Positions 5,168-7,378 of a stretch of DNA of 7,378 nt are shown here, in pieces (position 1 is the stretch's first letter; every line of letters starts with the position of its first letter). The DNA is from an uncultured Porphyromonadaceae bacterium. GTDB taxonomy: Bacteria; Bacteroidota; Bacteroidia; Bacteroidales; Muribaculaceae. The DNA lies in assembly GCA_947176615.1 (NCBI GenBank), contig CAMWRO010000146.1, forward strand, positions 1 to 7,378, written 5' to 3'. The notes below the pieces were generated by a model. The model was not told where the DNA came from. It saw only the letters and a list, made by a program, of their open reading frames with translations, and did not search any database. The position numbers were made by a program, and so were the translations under genes.

Positions 5168-7327
5168 TCAGATTGCCTTTATTGAGATTGCGTAACCACC
5201 GCCGGCCTTGGCGTCGAGTCGGAGGCGGGTCTTGGCATTGACCTTGCGGGTGGTGATGGTATAGCGTTTCTGACCGTCAACGGTGTTGGCGTCGGGAGCG
5301 TCGGCATAGATTGTGGCCTCATACTTGCGTCCCGGGTCAAGGAAGTCGAGGGAAATCTCGCTGCGGCGGTCATTCTCTCCGGCGGTAGAGCCGACAAACC
5401 AATTGTCGCTGTTGAGGTCCTTGCGGGCGATGGTGACATATTCCATCGGCTCGGCCTCAAGGTATACCGAGCGTTCCCATTCAACGGGTACCTCCTTGAT
5501 AAACTGAAATGCGTCGAGATGGCGGGCGTAGTGCTCGGGAAGGTCGCAGGCCATCTGCAGGGGGCTGTAAAGTGTCACATAGAGAGCCAGCTGTCCGCAG
5601 ATGGTCGAGGGGATTATTGAGTTGTTGCCGGGGGTAAATGTCGAAAGGTCAAACTCGAAGATGCCGGGCGTGTAGTCCATCGGGCCGCCTTGCAGACGGG
5701 TGAAGGGGAGGATTGACGTGTGGCCGCGGCTGTTTCCGCCCATAGCCTGATATTCGGTGCCGCGGGCACTCTCGTTGCCGATGAGGTTGGGGTAGGTGCG
5801 GCACAGGCCGGTGGGACGGGTTGCCTCGTGGGCGTTGACCATGATTTTGTAGTCGGCAGCCATCTTGACGGCGTGGAGATAGTGGTTGTTCATCCACTGG
5901 CTGTAGTGATACTCGCCACGGGGGATGATGTTGCCCACATAGCCGCTCTTGACGGCGTTATATCCGTTGTCGACCATAAACCGGTAGGCCTTGTCGAGGT
6001 GACGCTCGTAGTTGCGGACCGACGAGGATGTCTCGTGGTGCATCATCAGCTTTACACCCTTGGCGGCGGCATATTCGTTGAGCTGTTTCAGATCAAAGTC
6101 GGGGTAAGGGGTCACGAAGTCAAAGACATAATCCTTGGACTGGCCGAACCAGTCTTCCCAGCCTTCGTTCCAACCTTCGACAAGGACTTGGTCAAACCCG
6201 TGCTCGGCGGCAAAGTCGATGTAGCGTTTTACCTTGTCGGTGTTGGCGCTGTGGCGGCCGTTGGGACGGGTTTTGGTGTAGTCGGTCTCGCCGAGTTTCA
6301 CCGAGTAGACATCGTCGGTATAGTTCCATGACCCGGCACCCGAAATCATTTCCCACCACACGCCGATATATTTGACCGGCTTGATCCACGATGTGTCGTC
6401 GAGCGCACATGGCTCGTTGAGGTTGAGAATGAGCCGCGAGGCGAGTGTCTTGCGGGCATCGTCGGTAATCATGACCGTGCGCCACGGCGAGCGGCAGGGT
6501 GTCTGCATGTAGCCTTTCTGCCCGCGGTTGTCGGGAGTGAGCCACGAGGTGAATACCATGTTCTTGTCATCGAGGTTGAGGTGCATGGTGGCATAATCGA
6601 CACACGCGGCCTCGTGGATGTTGAGATAGATGCCGTCGTCAGTCTTAATCTGAAGCGCGGTCTGCACTCCGGTAGGGGAGAAGGGGGTGGTAGAGGCATT
6701 GTCAGGGTTGACCTTGGATGGCATGAGGCCGCGAATCTCGCTCAACCGCGATGCCGTGTAGTTGTATTCCTGAGTGTCATAGTCGCCGGGAATCCAGTAG
6801 GCAATGTGGTCGCCGGTCATGGCAAACTCGGTGTTTTCTTCCTTGATGACGAAATAGTTGAGCTTGGGTTGCTGCGGAAACTCGTAGCGCAGCCCCATGC
6901 CGTCGTCATAGACGCGGAATCTGACAATGATTTCGCGCTCGCGCTCAGGCTGCCGCAGCGTCACGGCCATTTCATTGTAATTGTTGCGGATAGATGTCTC
7001 CTCGCCCCATACCGGGTGCCAAGTCTCGTCGTTGGACGCGCGCTCGACATTTGTCAGCGTGAACCCTGATGAAAGCGACAGCGCATTGGCCCCGGTGACT
7101 TCTCCGGCCTTGGAAAAGTCGTTGCGGCCGTTTTCGCTGTAGAGTTCAAGGCCGAGGTGGCTCGGGTTGATGACCCGACGCCCCTTGAAGTCTACGGTAT
7201 AGACAGGGCGCCCGTTGTCAAGGTCAAATGTCAGCAGGACCGACCCGTCGGGCGATGTGACAGTCTCGGCGGCAAATGCCGATGCCGCCGATGCTGCGAG
7301 CAACGCAAAAGTGCAGAGTGATTTCAT
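5168..7327 (-). CDS. Glycoside hydrolase family 97, SusB-type inverting alpha-glucosidase, secreted
   Basis: The 719-residue product is close to the size of SusB (738 as I recall). I chose the ATG at 7325-7327, which gives MKSLCTFALLAASAASAFAA, a clean signal peptide; a TTG two codons upstream is also in frame but less likely. Domains in order are an N-terminal beta-sandwich (about 20-290), a (beta/alpha)8 barrel (about 300-610) and a C-terminal beta domain (about 615-719). Diagnostic stretches are GVWWEM, VLVEGWNEGWEDWFG, MMHHETSS, VNAHEATRPTGLCRTYPN, GNESARGTEYQ and GGPMDYTPGIFEF. Glu187, Glu432, Glu501, Glu519 and Glu525 align at a constant offset with SusB Glu194, Glu439, Glu508, Glu526 and Glu532, the Ca2+ ligands and acid/base residues of the inverting subgroup. 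It should release glucose from alpha-glucans or maltooligosaccharides in the periplasm or at the outer membrane. No SusC/D or regulator is visible, but only 51 nt upstream lie in the window. Confidence 0.93.
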   Translation of the reverse strand: MKSLCTFALLAASAASAFAAETVTSPDGSVLLTFDLDNGRPVYTVDFKGRRVINPSHLGLELYSENGRNDFSKAGEVTGANALSLSSGFTLTNVERASNDETWHPVWGEETSIRNNYNEMAVTLRQPEREREIIVRFRVYDDGMGLRYEFPQQPKLNYFVIKEENTEFAMTGDHIAYWIPGDYDTQEYNYTASRLSEIRGLMPSKVNPDNASTTPFSPTGVQTALQIKTDDGIYLNIHEAACVDYATMHLNLDDKNMVFTSWLTPDNRGQKGYMQTPCRSPWRTVMITDDARKTLASRLILNLNEPCALDDTSWIKPVKYIGVWWEMISGAGSWNYTDDVYSVKLGETDYTKTRPNGRHSANTDKVKRYIDFAAEHGFDQVLVEGWNEGWEDWFGQSKDYVFDFVTPYPDFDLKQLNEYAAAKGVKLMMHHETSSSVRNYERHLDKAYRFMVDNGYNAVKSGYVGNIIPRGEYHYSQWMNNHYLHAVKMAADYKIMVNAHEATRPTGLCRTYPNLIGNESARGTEYQAMGGNSRGHTSILPFTRLQGGPMDYTPGIFEFDLSTFTPGNNSIIPSTICGQLALYVTLYSPLQMACDLPEHYARHLDAFQFIKEVPVEWERSVYLEAEPMEYVTIARKDLNSDNWFVGSTAGENDRRSEISLDFLDPGRKYEATIYADAPDANTVDGQKRYTITTRKVNAKTRLRLDAKAGGGYAISIKAI

Positions 7328-7378
7328 GTTCAATATAAGTTTTCGGTATTTAAAAAAAGATTGGAAAATAGTATTTTA
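7328..7378 (-). other. A+T-rich 5' flank of the GH97 gene, cut by the window edge
   Basis: The 51 nt upstream of the GH97 start are strongly A+T-rich, unlike the surrounding coding DNA, as expected of a leader or promoter region in Bacteroidota. On the minus strand I see TTATATTG close to the ATG, which departs from TAnnTTTG at the end, and no paired -33 element. No operator or riboswitch can be claimed from so short a stretch. The promoter may lie beyond the right edge. Confidence 0.3.

Noticed and set aside
5720..6331. Plus-strand open frame of about 200 codons inside the GH97 gene
   Set aside because: It is Val/Gly/Ala-rich with no domain and overlaps the catalytic barrel of GH97, so it is a shadow frame.
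7328..7378. TTATATTG on the minus strand as a -7 box for the GH97 gene
   Set aside because: It lacks the third T and the final G at the right position of TAnnTTTG, sits almost on the start codon, and has no -33 partner.

Overview
The window looks like part of a chromosome from the Bacteroidales (Bacteroidota). The gene families (a Bacteroidota-type SpoIID/LytB protein, an AmpG-like carrier, a NamZ exo-muramidase, an AAA-ATPase-like/PD-(D/E)XK protein and a SusB-type GH97 enzyme) and a TAnnTTTG-type -7 box fit that phylum. The G+C-rich coding sequence suggests a Muribaculaceae-like gut commensal, but this lower-rank placement is inference.

Positions 1-3398 hold three plus-strand genes packed as one operon: a 5'-truncated SpoIID/LytB-domain protein (probable peptidoglycan lytic transglycosylase), an AmpG-like MFS permease, and a secreted NamZ-type (DUF1343, GH171) exo-beta-N-acetylmuramidase. 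The first two genes overlap by 1 nt and the next two by 4 nt, so they are probably translationally coupled. Together they read as a cell-wall turnover and salvage unit: glycan strands are cut, MurNAc-containing ends are released in the periplasm, and the products are imported.

Positions 3399-3598 carry no gene. A large imperfect palindrome (3399-3561) begins directly after the namZ stop codon. Its arms include a perfect 20-nt inverted repeat, and it closes on a 6-bp hairpin with a 4-nt loop at its centre. A Bacteroidota-type -7 box follows at 3573-3580, and then comes the start of a PF09820/PF08011-type protein (AAA-ATPase-like plus PD-(D/E)XK nuclease, 3599-5158). Most of that gene is clearly A+T-richer than its neighbours, which suggests horizontal acquisition, but its 3' nuclease-coding end has host-like composition. 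The palindrome and this gene are the most unusual part of the window.

Positions 5168-7327 (minus strand) encode a secreted GH97 alpha-glucosidase with all the residues expected of the inverting SusB subgroup. It converges on the nuclease gene with only 9 nt between stop codons. Its promoter region runs off the right edge. No rRNA, tRNA, CRISPR array or insertion-sequence transposase was seen.
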